In this document: positions 7,464-16,514 of the stretch, in pieces | How positions within the stretch are numbered: the stretch's first letter is position 1 | Layout of the letters: each line of letters begins with the position of its first letter | NCBI GenBank assembly: GCA_005768725.1 | Contig: VAFM01000001.1 | Coordinates: 434,001 to 498,000 of the forward strand | Source: Blastochloris viridis | GTDB taxonomy: Bacteria; Pseudomonadota; Alphaproteobacteria; UBA2136; UBA6156 | Length of the DNA stretch: 64,000 nucleotides | Reading direction: 5' to 3' | The notes under the pieces: model-generated | What the model saw: only the letters and a program-made list of their open reading frames with translations | What the model was told of the DNA's origin: nothing | Database searches by the model: none | Made by a program: the position numbers and the translations under genes

Positions 7464-8180
7464 TTACCGCTTGTCGAAGATTTCTCCGCTGTGGATGACG
7501 TGCACCGTGCCGTCATCTGCCACCAGTTCCAGGTGCCCGTCTTTGGTAAGGCTACGGGCGTAGCCGGTAAGCTCGTTGGGTTGGCCGCGTTGCCAAACGA
7601 TGGTTTGGCCGATTGTCGCGCAGCGCTGGACATAGTTTTCGCTTAAAGCGGATGTCCAACCCTGTGTTGCATATAGGGTAAGCAGCGGCTGCATGCAAGC
7701 CCAAATTGATTTTGCGAGGTTTTCAGGCGCGATATCGGCATTCAGGAACGCGCCTTGGAAGGATTCGGGAATGTCGCCTTCCGGTTGACGGATATTGAGG
7801 CCGATACCGACGAGGCTGGCTTTAACGCCATTCGAGAGAACCGGATTTTCGCAGAGAATGCCGGCGGCTTTTTTGCCATCCAGTAGCAGGTCGTTCGGCC
7901 ACTTAAGGGCCAGCGTGCGGCCCGGAACCAAGGGCGAGATGGCTTCGTGCAAAGCCAAAGCCACTAACAGCGGAAAATGTGGGCCGACCTGCGGGCGGAG
8001 AATAAAGGTGGCAGCGTGGCCATACGGCGCGTCGAAGGTTATCCAAGGCCGGTTGTGGCGGCCACGGCCTGCAGTCTGTTCGTCGGTGAGGACGATAGAA
8101 GTGGTGGTATCGCCATCTTCTAACAACTGGCGGGCGACATCCATGGTGGATGTCGCGGTAGCCAGATGAAGAAGCGTCAT
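7464..8180 (-). CDS. birA: Biotin-[acetyl-CoA-carboxylase] ligase, short class I type
   Basis: Predicted 238-residue enzyme that charges the biotin carrier of acetyl-CoA carboxylase. The biotin/AMP-binding loop GRGRHNRPW (residues 39-46) and KWPNDLLLDGKKAAGIL (about 93-109) are intact. It lacks the N-terminal HTH repressor domain of E. coli BirA, so it is a ligase only. A longer frame exists upstream inside nuoN, but the ATG at 8180 has a GGGGG SD and lies 11 bases after the nuoN stop. Location after nuoN is typical of alphaproteobacteria. Confidence 0.93.
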   Translation of the reverse strand: MTLLHLATATSTMDVARQLLEDGDTTTSIVLTDEQTAGRGRHNRPWITFDAPYGHAATFILRPQVGPHFPLLVALALHEAISPLVPGRTLALKWPNDLLLDGKKAAGILCENPVLSNGVKASLVGIGLNIRQPEGDIPESFQGAFLNADIAPENLAKSIWACMQPLLTLYATQGWTSALSENYVQRCATIGQTIVWQRGQPNELTGYARSLTKDGHLELVADDGTVHVIHSGEIFDKR

Positions 8181-8191
8181 ATCCCCCTGCC

Positions 8192-9637
8192 CTAGAAGAT
8201 GGCCGTAGCTGCCGCCAGCGTAAGGTTGCCCAGCAGCGTGGGGAACAGGCCGAGGATGAGCGTTGCGAGAACGCTGAGGTACATCACGACTTCCAGACCG
8301 CATGGGGCTTTGGGGGTGGGTGTGAGGGTGTCCGGGGTATCGAAGACCATCACTTTAATGAGCCAGAGGCTGTAGAACAGCGCGAGGACGCTACTAAGCA
8401 CACCGGCGATGGCCAGTGGCACCAACCCGGCTTGCACAGCGGCGGTAAAGACACCGAACTTGGCCATAAAGCCTGCCAGCGGCGGGATACCCGCGAGGCT
8501 GAACAGCAGCAGCAGGAAGGTTGCGGCAAGCGGCTTGTTGCGGGTGGCAAGGCCCTTGAGGTCGTTCACGGTTTGGGCGCCGGAGGCCATGAGAGCGGCG
8601 AACAGACCCAGCGTGGTGAAGGCGTAGATGCCCAGATACAGCAGCGCGCCGGACGCCCCTTGCGGGTTAGCGGCGACGATACCGACCATGATGAAACCGA
8701 CGTTGGCGATGGTGGAGAACGCCAGCAGTCGTTTGAGATTGGTTTGCACGATGGCAAGCGATGCGCCTACCAGCATGGAGGCGATTGCCAGCCAGCCGAG
8801 GGCGGGTTGCCAGTAGGCTTCCAACGCATCGAACGGGCCAGCCAAGAGGCGGATAAGCAGGGCGACGGCGGCGATCTTCGGCAAGCTCCCCATAATAGCG
8901 GTGACGGGAGTCGGGGCACCTTCGTACACGTCGGGCGTCCACATATGGAACGGAGCGATAGAGAGTTTGAACAGGCTGGCGACGAGAACCAACGTGACGC
9001 CCACCAGCAGCATGGGGGCAACCGTACCGCCGGCAACCGCCGTGTTAAATGCCGTGAACACACCGGTAAAGCTGAGCGTACCGAGGCCTGCATAGATAAG
9101 CGAGATACCATAGAGCATGAGGCCCGACGCCATGCTGCCGAGCACGTAATATTTGAGGCCGGATTCGGAGCTCTTCGCATCATCGCGCAGGAAGGCGGCG
9201 AGAATGTAGATGGGGAAGGACATCAGTTCCAGTGCGACATACAGCGTCAGCAGGTGGGCAGAGGTGATGAGCGCGACCATGCCCGCCAGCGCCAGAACGA
9301 TGAGGACATACACTTCCGGCTTATAGGCTTTGGCGGCCTTGAAGTAGGTTTCGATCAGCGGCAGGCACAGGAGTGCGACGCCCAGCAGGATAAGTGTTGC
9401 GATATTAGTGAAGGGCGAGACCTGCATGAGGTGGCCCCCTGCTCCGCCATCAATCGGGAACACAGGGCCGCTGACCGGTTGCAGCAGCGGCTGCACCATG
9501 GCGGCGACAATAACGAGAGCCGCACCGATACCGGTTGCGCGGGCGCTGTTGCTGAAGGCACCGAGCATCAGCAGGAACAGGCTACCGATACCGAGAACCA
9601 GCAGCGGGGTGGTGAGAAGGATGTCGAGGTGGGTCAT
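8192..9637 (-). CDS. nuoN: NADH-quinone oxidoreductase subunit N
   Basis: Predicted 481-residue antiporter-like subunit of complex I with about 14 membrane helices, part of the proton-pumping arm. Recognised by the proton_antipo_M pattern, including the ELMSFPIYIL helix with its key Glu, SLFKLSIAPFHMWTPDVYEG (conserved Lys and His) and NLKRLLAFSTIANVGF. Located 19 bases after nuoM and directly before birA. Confidence 0.97.
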   Translation of the reverse strand: MTHLDILLTTPLLVLGIGSLFLLMLGAFSNSARATGIGAALVIVAAMVQPLLQPVSGPVFPIDGGAGGHLMQVSPFTNIATLILLGVALLCLPLIETYFKAAKAYKPEVYVLIVLALAGMVALITSAHLLTLYVALELMSFPIYILAAFLRDDAKSSESGLKYYVLGSMASGLMLYGISLIYAGLGTLSFTGVFTAFNTAVAGGTVAPMLLVGVTLVLVASLFKLSIAPFHMWTPDVYEGAPTPVTAIMGSLPKIAAVALLIRLLAGPFDALEAYWQPALGWLAIASMLVGASLAIVQTNLKRLLAFSTIANVGFIMVGIVAANPQGASGALLYLGIYAFTTLGLFAALMASGAQTVNDLKGLATRNKPLAATFLLLLFSLAGIPPLAGFMAKFGVFTAAVQAGLVPLAIAGVLSSVLALFYSLWLIKVMVFDTPDTLTPTPKAPCGLEVVMYLSVLATLILGLFPTLLGNLTLAAATAIF

Positions 9638-9656
9638 GATATGCGCTTCTTAATAC

Positions 9657-11285
9657 TTAGTGGGCAGGCGTCGTAGCGGGAACTGCAACCGTGGCTGAAA
9701 CGGTGGTAGCCGAGACGGTTTCCGGTTGCAGGGTTTCGGTTGCAATGGGAGTCGCGAGTTCGGACTCCGGCATGATGTGCGGAATACCCGGCTGATGGGC
9801 GATGCGCGCCTGCAGGGCGGGCAGATACTCGGCCGAGATAGCCTGTACCGGCTGCTGCCACAGGTTTTGTACCAGTGACGGCATAACGCCGAGCAGCGGA
9901 ATAAGCGCCAGCAGCGGCAAGAACGTGATCCATTCGCGGCAGGTCAGGTCTTTCAGGTCCGCCGTGTGGTGCAGCACGGTTTCGGAAGCATCGCCGTAGA
10001 ACATCCCGCGGTAGAGGTGGAGCATATACAGCGCCCCGAACACAACACCGGTGGTAGCTATGGCGGTGTAGAGCGGTGCGGTGGGCCAGCTACCGAGCAG
10101 AGCCAGGAATTCTCCCACAAAGCTGTTGGTACCCGGCAGGGCCACAGCGGCGAGTGTGAGCAGCATCATCACAAACGCGTAGGCGGGCATGATTTTAGCA
10201 AGGGCACCGAAGTTGGCCAGTTGGCGGGTGTGCAGGCGCTCGTAAATCACCCCTACCCCCAAGAACAGACCGGCGGAGACGATGCCGTGGTTGACCATAA
10301 CCAGCAGGCTGCCGTGCAGACCCGTGACCGTACCGGAGAACGTGGCGAGGGTGACGAAGCCCATGTGCGAGACGGAACTGTAGGCAATCATCTTTTTAAT
10401 ATCGGTTTGCACAAAGGCGACCAGTGCGGCGTAGACCACAGCGATGGCCGAGAGCGTGAAGACCATCGGTGCAAAGTAGGCGGAACCTTCCGGGAACATC
10501 GGTAGACAGAAGCGCAGGAAACCGTAGGCCCCCATCTTCAGCAGAACACCTGCCAGAATGACGGAACCGGCGGTCGGGGCCTGAACGTGAGCGTCCGGCA
10601 GCCAGGTGTGGAATGGCCACATCGGTACCTTGACCGCAAAGGCGGCGAAGAAGGCGAGGAACAGCCACTTCTGGGCGCCGAGTGCGAGCGTGGTGCCCTG
10701 CCAGACTTCCAGGCTGAAGCTGCCGGTAATGCTGTAGAGCCAGAGGCCTGCGATGAGCATCAGCACCGAGCCGACAAAGGTGTAGAGGAAGAATTTAAGA
10801 GCCGCATAGACGCGATTTTCGCCGCCCCAGAGGCCGATGAGCAGGAACATCGGGATGAGCATGGCTTCCCAGAACAGGTAAAAGAGGATGAAGTCTTGCG
10901 CGCTGAATACGCCGATAACGAAGGCTTCCAGAGCCAGGAAGGCGGCGAAGAAACCTTGCGGGTTCTTTTGTACATGCCAGCTTGCCAGCAAACACAGCGG
11001 CGTGAGCAGCGTGGTCAGGCCGATGAGCGGGAGGGCGAGACCATCAATCCCCAGCGCATAGCGGATGTTGAAGGCGGGTAGCCAAACATGGACTTCGGTA
11101 AACTGAAGGCCCGCAACGGCGGCGTTGAACTGCATGAACAGCGGCACGGTGAGCACCAGCGGCACCAAGCTGAGGCCGAGAGCCACCTGCTTGGTGTAGC
11201 GTGCAGGCGTAACATAAGTGATAAGCGCGGCCACCAACGGCAGGAAGATGAGCAGGCTAAGAAGGTTGGATGTGAGGAGCGACAT
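9657..11285 (-). CDS. nuoM: NADH-quinone oxidoreductase subunit M
   Basis: Predicted 542-residue antiporter-like membrane subunit of complex I. Conserved stretches: LFYLFWEAMLIPMFLLIG (key Glu), KVPMWPFHTWLPDAHVQAP (key Lys) and DIKKMIAYSSVSHMGF. The protein is about 35 residues longer than usual: its C-terminus carries a Thr/Ala/Val/Pro-rich tail (ETLQPETVSATTVSATV). Such a low-complexity tail is not part of the pumping domain. Spacing to nuoL and nuoN is 15-20 bases. Confidence 0.97.
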   Translation of the reverse strand: MSLLTSNLLSLLIFLPLVAALITYVTPARYTKQVALGLSLVPLVLTVPLFMQFNAAVAGLQFTEVHVWLPAFNIRYALGIDGLALPLIGLTTLLTPLCLLASWHVQKNPQGFFAAFLALEAFVIGVFSAQDFILFYLFWEAMLIPMFLLIGLWGGENRVYAALKFFLYTFVGSVLMLIAGLWLYSITGSFSLEVWQGTTLALGAQKWLFLAFFAAFAVKVPMWPFHTWLPDAHVQAPTAGSVILAGVLLKMGAYGFLRFCLPMFPEGSAYFAPMVFTLSAIAVVYAALVAFVQTDIKKMIAYSSVSHMGFVTLATFSGTVTGLHGSLLVMVNHGIVSAGLFLGVGVIYERLHTRQLANFGALAKIMPAYAFVMMLLTLAAVALPGTNSFVGEFLALLGSWPTAPLYTAIATTGVVFGALYMLHLYRGMFYGDASETVLHHTADLKDLTCREWITFLPLLALIPLLGVMPSLVQNLWQQPVQAISAEYLPALQARIAHQPGIPHIMPESELATPIATETLQPETVSATTVSATVAVPATTPAH

Positions 11286-11300
11286 GGGGGTTTCTTACTA

Positions 11301-13367
11301 TTACATCGTTTTCCAGAGCAGGTAGCCGAGGCCGAGGGTCAGGGCCAGCAGCATGGCGTAGGCGTAGTGGTACACATAGCCGGTTTGGCCTTGGCGCAGC
11401 CATTGGCCGAAGTCTTTCACCGTGGCGGCACCACCGTTGAGCAGGCCGTCGATCCCCTTCTTATCGCCCCATTCGGCAAAGAAGCGGGCGATGCTGGCGG
11501 TCGGCTTGACCCACAGCGTGTTGTAGAGTTCGTCAATATACCATTTGTTCAGGCTAAAGGCATACGGCAGCGGGAGGGCCTGAGCGATACGTTTGGGAAT
11601 ACCACGGTATTCAGCAAACAGGTAGAACGCCAGCGTGATGCCGGAGATGGCCAGAATCAGCGGCAGCTTTTTGAAGAATTCCGGAATGTGGTGGGCATCG
11701 TGCAGCGCGCTGTGGGCGTGGTGAATAACGATAGAACCATCCCACCATTCCAGAGTACCCATATTGTGCAGCAGCCAGCCTGCCAGTACGGCACCTACTG
11801 CCAGCGGCATCATCGGCGCCAGCATGATCCAGGGGGATTCGTGCGGGGTGTGATGGTGGTCTTGGTGAGCCTCTTTTTTGGAGACCTTGGCCGGTTTGGC
11901 GTGAGTGTCTTCGGTCTTCGGCTTGTTGTGGAAGCTCATGAAGATAATGCGGAAGCCATAAATGGCGGTGAGCATAGCGGCCAACGTACCGACGGCGTAG
12001 AGCGGGATACCCCAGCCACCCGGTGCGGCGAAGGCGGATTCCAGTACGAGGTCTTTACTGAAGAACCCGGCGAACGGCGGGATACCGGCGAGAGCCAGGC
12101 TACCAAGCCACATCAGGGCGTAGGTGATCGGCAGCAGCTTGCGGAGCACATACCCAGACTTGGCGTAGTTGAAGATGTTCTGCTCGTGATGCATGCCGTG
12201 AATGACGGAACCAGCGCCTAAGAATAGCAGCGCTTTGAAGAAGGCGTGTGTCGTCAGGTGGAACATGGCCGCCGGATAGGCAGAGACACCGATGGCGAAG
12301 AACATGTAGCCCAACTGCGAACAGGTGGAGTAGGCAATGACGCGTTTGATGTCGGTTTGGGTAAGGCCCACGGTGGCGGCAAAAATGGCAGTGAGTGCGC
12401 CCACATAGCCGACGATGTGCAGCACCTGCGGTGCGGCCTCGTACAGCGGCGACATACGGCAAAGCAGGAAAACACCGGCCGTCACCATGGTGGCGGCGTG
12501 AATGAGGGCCGAAACTGGGGTTGGGCCTTCCATGGCATCCGGCAGCCAGGTGTGCAGACCAAACTGGGCGGATTTACCCATGGCGCCGATGAAGAGGAAC
12601 AGCGCGATGAAGCTGATGGCGTAGCTGTTGGCGGCGGCGATGGTGTCGACCTTGGCGAAGATATCGGCATAGGTGAGGCTGCCAAAAGTGAGCGCCAGTG
12701 CGAACAGCCCAACCAGCATCGCGGCATCGGCCACCCGGTTAACGATGAACGCTTTGATAGCCGCGGCGTTGGCAGACGCCTTATGGAACCAGAAGCCGAT
12801 CAGCAGGTAGGAGCAGACCCCTACCCCTTCCCAGCCAAGGAACATCTGTACGAGGTTCGGCGCGGTGACCAGCATCAGCATGGCAAAGGTGAAGGCGGAG
12901 AGGTAAATAAAGAAACGGCGACGGGAGGCGTCTTCGTGCATATACCCAATGCTGTAGACGTGGACGCAGGCGGAGACGGAGGTGACCACGATGAGCATGG
13001 TGGCCGAGAGTTTGTCGAGCATCGTGCCGAAGGTGACCGCCCACGGACCAGCGTTGATCCAGGTGAACCAGTTGGTGGTGACAGCTTCGATACTACCGCT
13101 GTTGAGGCCGAGGAAGAGAGTCCAGCTAATAACCGCCGCCGCGATGACGCTGCCGGTGGTGAAGGCCATGGCGATGTAGTGCGCCAGTTTAGAGGATGCG
13201 GTCGGGGCTTCCGGCGCGTGGTCGTCGTGACCGTGGTGGTCATCGTGGCCATGTGCCAGTTGGGCCTTGAGCGTCGGCCAGACAAGGAAGGTGAGCGAAC
13301 CCAGCAGCGCACCGAGGGCGGGCAGCAGGACGGCCAGAGTCGAAAGATGGGGGGCGAGAGCTTGCAT
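11301..13367 (-). CDS. nuoL: NADH-quinone oxidoreductase subunit L, with His-rich inserts
   Basis: Predicted 688-residue antiporter-like subunit, with the long lateral helix at the C-terminus. Conserved parts include GWEGVGVCSYLLIGFW, KSAQFGLHTWLPDAMEGPTP and DIKRVIAYSTCSQLGYMF. Two His-rich stretches are unusual: residues 39-50 (HGHDDHHGHDDH) in the first loop and about 500-510 (HQDHHHTPH) in a late loop. Both are in extramembrane loops and could bind divalent metal (inference). Confidence 0.97.
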   Translation of the reverse strand: MQALAPHLSTLAVLLPALGALLGSLTFLVWPTLKAQLAHGHDDHHGHDDHAPEAPTASSKLAHYIAMAFTTGSVIAAAVISWTLFLGLNSGSIEAVTTNWFTWINAGPWAVTFGTMLDKLSATMLIVVTSVSACVHVYSIGYMHEDASRRRFFIYLSAFTFAMLMLVTAPNLVQMFLGWEGVGVCSYLLIGFWFHKASANAAAIKAFIVNRVADAAMLVGLFALALTFGSLTYADIFAKVDTIAAANSYAISFIALFLFIGAMGKSAQFGLHTWLPDAMEGPTPVSALIHAATMVTAGVFLLCRMSPLYEAAPQVLHIVGYVGALTAIFAATVGLTQTDIKRVIAYSTCSQLGYMFFAIGVSAYPAAMFHLTTHAFFKALLFLGAGSVIHGMHHEQNIFNYAKSGYVLRKLLPITYALMWLGSLALAGIPPFAGFFSKDLVLESAFAAPGGWGIPLYAVGTLAAMLTAIYGFRIIFMSFHNKPKTEDTHAKPAKVSKKEAHQDHHHTPHESPWIMLAPMMPLAVGAVLAGWLLHNMGTLEWWDGSIVIHHAHSALHDAHHIPEFFKKLPLILAISGITLAFYLFAEYRGIPKRIAQALPLPYAFSLNKWYIDELYNTLWVKPTASIARFFAEWGDKKGIDGLLNGGAATVKDFGQWLRQGQTGYVYHYAYAMLLALTLGLGYLLWKTM

Positions 13368-13394
13368 GGGGGTCTTCTTGCTTGTCTTTATTTC

Positions 13395-13862
13395 TTATTC
13401 GGTGGTGACCGGCTGGTATTCAACTGCAGTACCACTCACAACCGTAAGGCTTACGGCTTGTACCGGAAGAGGTGCCGGTGTTGCAACCGGCAGAGTGCCG
13501 CTGACGATGCTGGCTGCGTAGACATTCAGCACGCGGGAATCAGGTTGGTCTTTGCACAGGGCATAAATCTTCTCGACCGCCGGTTGGAGGCCGGAGTGTT
13601 CCAGCTCGGTCTGGCGTTCGTCGGTCTTGTCGTCTTCCGGCACAACACCGTAGGCGATGGCGGCGATAGCGAGAGGTGCAAATTTGTCGGTTTCGGGGTG
13701 TTCAAGGTCGTACACAAACTGGCGGCAGGTGTAGTTGTCGGCTCCGGCCAGGTAACGGTTGGCGGTTTTCACACCCTGATAAACCCCCACGCTGCAAAAT
13801 GCCAACGAGGCTGCGATAATCAGCAGACAGAAGGCGCCGAGGTATTTGAGGAATTGCAGCAT
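13395..13862 (-). CDS. HdeA-like envelope protein in the nuo operon
   Basis: Predicted 155-residue protein with an N-terminal hydrophobic segment (about residues 5-25, signal or anchor). The core has two cysteines, C46 in NYTCRQF and C103 in IYALCKDQPDS, plus a PED loop. The spacing and the local motifs resemble HdeA (acid-stress periplasmic chaperone: TC-x-x-F and CTQDKQ). The last 35 residues are a Pro/Val/Thr-rich tail. It sits between the HdeA-like lipoprotein gene and nuoL, on the same transcript. HdeA relationship is by motif only. Confidence 0.6.
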   Translation of the reverse strand: MLQFLKYLGAFCLLIIAASLAFCSVGVYQGVKTANRYLAGADNYTCRQFVYDLEHPETDKFAPLAIAAIAYGVVPEDDKTDERQTELEHSGLQPAVEKIYALCKDQPDSRVLNVYAASIVSGTLPVATPAPLPVQAVSLTVVSGTAVEYQPVTTE

Positions 13863-13882
13863 GGGGTCAGGTATCCTTTGGT

Positions 13883-14401
13883 TTACAGGTTGCCGAGTTT
13901 ACATTCGACAGCAGGCAGCTTGCCGGCAACACAGTTCTGGATGTGCGCCTTGACCGGCTGCATACCGGCTTCGTTGGCCACCGGGCGCTTCATGCGCAGG
14001 TTGCTGTAGGCCTCACGCGCCTCAGACGATTGATCGCTCGGGTAAGTCATCATCGAGCCCAGACGCACGCTGGTCGGGGTTTCTTGCACAGCTGTGTAAT
14101 GGATGGTGGCATCCGGGTTCACACGGCAGGCAGCGGCCTGATAGTTGACAACGTTGCTGATGAACTCCGGCAGTTCATCGCGCGTGATGTGCTTGGGCAG
14201 TTCGGTTTTGTAAGTGACCATATTCACCTTGTAGAAACGGAGCAGGTCGGCATCGGTCACGGTACGGGTCGGGCTGGAGAGCGCGGCGCGGGCCTTATTA
14301 TACTCGAAGCAGGTGTATGGCTTGGCATTATCCGGTACCGAAGCGCAGCCTGTTACAACCAGTGCCGCAGCCAGACCAAGGAAGGCGTATGTGGTGTTCA
14401 T
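13883..14401 (-). CDS. Lipoprotein with HdeA-like cysteine pattern
   Basis: Predicted 172-residue protein. Lipobox VTGC gives an acylated Cys19 after a typical signal (LGLAAALVVTGC). Mature part has C31 in PYTCFEYN and C92 in QAAACRVNPDAT, a pattern like the neighbouring protein at 13395 and like HdeA. A second domain follows with further cysteines (IQNCVAG, VECKLG). A longer start at 14428 would overlap cutA; the ATG at 14401 puts the signal peptide at the N-terminus. Cotranscribed within the nuo operon. Confidence 0.65.
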   Translation of the reverse strand: MNTTYAFLGLAAALVVTGCASVPDNAKPYTCFEYNKARAALSSPTRTVTDADLLRFYKVNMVTYKTELPKHITRDELPEFISNVVNYQAAACRVNPDATIHYTAVQETPTSVRLGSMMTYPSDQSSEAREAYSNLRMKRPVANEAGMQPVKAHIQNCVAGKLPAVECKLGNL

Positions 14402-14405
14402 GGGG

Positions 14406-14720
14406 TTAGTTCCCTTTTGTCGATTCATCTATCCATGCAAAGTATTCCGGCAGACCGGAGGTGATTTCGCAGGCTACTATTTGGGGGACTTCGTACGTGT
14501 GAACCTCGCGGATCTTGGCCATGAGTTCAGGCACCAAGGCGCTACGGGTCTTGAAGGTAAGACGGTACTCATCGTCCTGTTCCAACTTACCTTCCCACAC
14601 GTAATGGCTCACAACATCATCGACCTGCACGCAGGCGGCCAGCTTGGCGCCAAGGGCAGCCTCGACCAGCGCGTCGCGGTCGGTAAGGCTTTTGCAGGTG
14701 GTAAAAACGATGGAATACAT
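14406..14720 (-). CDS. cutA: CutA1 family divalent-cation tolerance protein
   Basis: Predicted 104-residue protein of the trimeric, PII-like CutA1 family. Typical features: FTTCKSLTDRDALVEAAL at the N-terminus, LAACVQVDDV, KLEQDDEYRLTFKT and HTYEVPQIVACEI near the C-terminus. CutA was linked to copper tolerance, but its biochemical role is unsettled. Here it lies between nuoK and the HdeA-like lipoprotein, an uncommon location. Confidence 0.93.
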   Translation of the reverse strand: MYSIVFTTCKSLTDRDALVEAALGAKLAACVQVDDVVSHYVWEGKLEQDDEYRLTFKTRSALVPELMAKIREVHTYEVPQIVACEITSGLPEYFAWIDESTKGN

Positions 14721-14734
14721 GGCGGCTTTCCCTT

Positions 14735-15049
14735 TTAGCCCTTCATCAGGTCGGCGGCGTCGATCTCAATCGTCCCGCGGTTACGGAAGAACAGTGTCAC
14801 GATAGCGAGGCCGATGGCCAGCTCGGCGGCAGCGACGGTGAGGATGAACATGCTGAAGATCTGGCCGGAGATATCGGCGCGGAAGTAGGAGGTACCGACA
14901 AGGTTGATGCTGACCGAAAGTAGCACCAGCTCGAGGCACATCAGGATAGCGATGATATTGCGGCGGTTAAGGACGATGCCGGCCATACCCATGGTGAAGA
15001 GCAAGGCGGAGAGCGTAAGAACGTGGGAGAGTGTGAGGGTGTAGAACAT
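14735..15049 (-). CDS. nuoK: NADH-quinone oxidoreductase subunit K
   Basis: Predicted 104-residue membrane subunit with three helices. It has the conserved Glu residues of the proton path in MCLELVLLSVSINLV and AAAELAIGLAIV. Homologous to MrpC and mitochondrial ND4L. Starts 12 bases after nuoJ. Confidence 0.97.
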   Translation of the reverse strand: MFYTLTLSHVLTLSALLFTMGMAGIVLNRRNIIAILMCLELVLLSVSINLVGTSYFRADISGQIFSMFILTVAAAELAIGLAIVTLFFRNRGTIEIDAADLMKG

Positions 15050-15061
15050 GATTTTTCTCTC

Positions 15062-15703
15062 TTACTTGGCGACGGACTTGGGTTTCCAGTGTTTGGCGAC
15101 GTTGGTGCCGGTACCGTGGCCGAGCTTGGGCTTGGTGATGGTCAGCCCCTCCTCCTTCGTGCGCAGCACCTGCTTGGTGATGTTCTGGCGACGGACGTCT
15201 CCGCGCGGTCGGTGGGTAAGCACAATGGCGCCGACCATGGCGGTAAGCAGCACGAGACCTGCGAGCTGGAACGGCAGCACGTAGGTGGTGAACATGACGT
15301 TACCGATCTGGACAATGTTCTGCGGTTGCTCGCCCGACGGCAGCATAGTGACGTTGGTGCTGAACAGGCCGTAGTTGGCGGCGATAATAAACTCGGCCGC
15401 CAGTACACCTACTGTGAGCAGGCCGAGCGGGAGGTAGGCTTTGCTCTTTTCCTTCAGTTTGAAGAATTCGAGGTCGATGGTCATCAGCACAAACAGGAAC
15501 ATGACGGCGATGGCGCCGAGGTAAACCATAATGAGCAGCAGGCCGAGGAATTCGGCACCGAACAGGATGAAGAGACCTGCGGCATTGACGAAGGTGACGA
15601 GCATGCCGAGCATACCGATCATCGGGTTACGTGCGGCAATGATAAGCCCGGCACCAACGAGGATGCCAAAGGCGAAGAGGGCAAAAATAAGGTCAGGCAG
15701 CAT
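15062..15703 (-). CDS. nuoJ: NADH-quinone oxidoreductase subunit J
   Basis: Predicted 213-residue membrane subunit (mitochondrial ND6 homologue) with five helices and a hydrophilic C-terminal tail of about 40 residues. Conserved LIMVYLGAIAVMFLFVLM, which holds the pi-bulge helix TMH3, is clear. The start overlaps the end of the Nudix gene by 11 bases, so translation is probably coupled. Confidence 0.96.
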   Translation of the reverse strand: MLPDLIFALFAFGILVGAGLIIAARNPMIGMLGMLVTFVNAAGLFILFGAEFLGLLLIMVYLGAIAVMFLFVLMTIDLEFFKLKEKSKAYLPLGLLTVGVLAAEFIIAANYGLFSTNVTMLPSGEQPQNIVQIGNVMFTTYVLPFQLAGLVLLTAMVGAIVLTHRPRGDVRRQNITKQVLRTKEEGLTITKPKLGHGTGTNVAKHWKPKSVAK

Positions 15704-16103
15704 GAGCTTGGCTTTCGGCTTTGTGTTGGAAGAAATTTACCATGGAAAGGAACATCGGTTGGGGCATTTCGGCCTCGGTTACCCAGCGGTAGTCGGTGTA
15801 CTTTTCCGGCTCGGTCAGGGTGAAGTCGGTGGAAGATGCGTCGGTTTCTACAAACACCGTGATGTAGTGCTTGGACTCCGAGAAAATATCGTTGGTGACG
15901 CACATAACGCGGGGATTGGTGGCGTGGATGCCGGTTTCTTCCAACACTTCGCGCAGGGCGCATGCTTCAAAGCTTTCGCCCATTTCCAGATGACCACCGG
16001 GCAGGCCCCATGTGCCGTTGCCGTGCTCCTTCACGCGGTGCAATACAAGAAACTTGCCGTTGTGACGGACGAACACACCGATACCGACGCGGACCTGTTC
16101 CAT
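15693..16103 (-). CDS. Nudix hydrolase (MutT/NUDT15-like)
   Basis: Predicted 136-residue enzyme. A full Nudix box is present, GGHLEMGESFEACALREV then LEETGI, matching GX5EX7REUXEEXGU. The N-terminus VRVGIGVFVRHNGKFLVLHR is like MutT/NUDT15 proteins, which clear damaged or unwanted nucleoside triphosphates. It lies between a MazG-like gene and nuoJ with overlapping start and stop codons on both sides, so it is firmly part of the nuo transcript. Confidence 0.9.
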   Translation of the reverse strand: MEQVRVGIGVFVRHNGKFLVLHRVKEHGNGTWGLPGGHLEMGESFEACALREVLEETGIHATNPRVMCVTNDIFSESKHYITVFVETDASSTDFTLTEPEKYTDYRWVTEAEMPQPMFLSMVNFFQHKAESQAHAA

Positions 16104-16492
16104 TAGACGAACTGCTCCATGTTGGCTTCAAAGTAATCCGGCCCTTTGGTGGGCTTATTGGAATTGGTACCGTTACCCGGGGTTTTGCTCATGTTGGAGC
16201 TGTGGACTTCGGCGAAAGCGGCGTCGGCATCGACACCCAGCGCCTGGAGCGAGCCGTAGACCACGTAGAGCATGTCGATGTATTCTTTGGCCAAATGGGC
16301 TTTGGTGGCTTTACGCTCTTGCGGGGTGGAGGCGTTCAGAAACTCATCGACCGCTTCGGCCGTTTCGCGGACTTCCTCTTCCAGAATACGGCCGCGGATA
16401 GGCAGCGTGCGTTGTAGTTCCTCATCGGTACAATCGACTCCGTAGCCATATTTGGCGTGGAAGTCTCCGACGAGGTGGAAGTTGGATTTCAT
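16103..16492 (-). CDS. MazG/HisE-like nucleotide pyrophosphohydrolase
   Basis: Predicted 129-residue protein. All-alpha NTP-PPase features: acidic ILEEEVRETAEAV and EYIDMLYVVYGSLQALGVD helices, then FAEVHSSNMSK, a signature of the phosphoribosyl-ATP pyrophosphohydrolase-like branch. It likely hydrolyses (d)NTPs to monophosphates. The frame is open upstream into nuoI, but the ATG at 16492 has an AGGGGAG SD. Its stop overlaps the Nudix start (TAATG). Confidence 0.85.
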   Translation of the reverse strand: MKSNFHLVGDFHAKYGYGVDCTDEELQRTLPIRGRILEEEVRETAEAVDEFLNASTPQERKATKAHLAKEYIDMLYVVYGSLQALGVDADAAFAEVHSSNMSKTPGNGTNSNKPTKGPDYFEANMEQFV

Positions 16493-16514
16493 GAGGTGCT
16501 CCCCTACCCTGCTC

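Noticed and set aside
8432..14009. Long plus-strand frames opposite nuoN, nuoM, nuoL
   Set aside because: Antisense shadows rich in Gln/His/Gly/Arg, with no domain and opposite to clear nuo genes.
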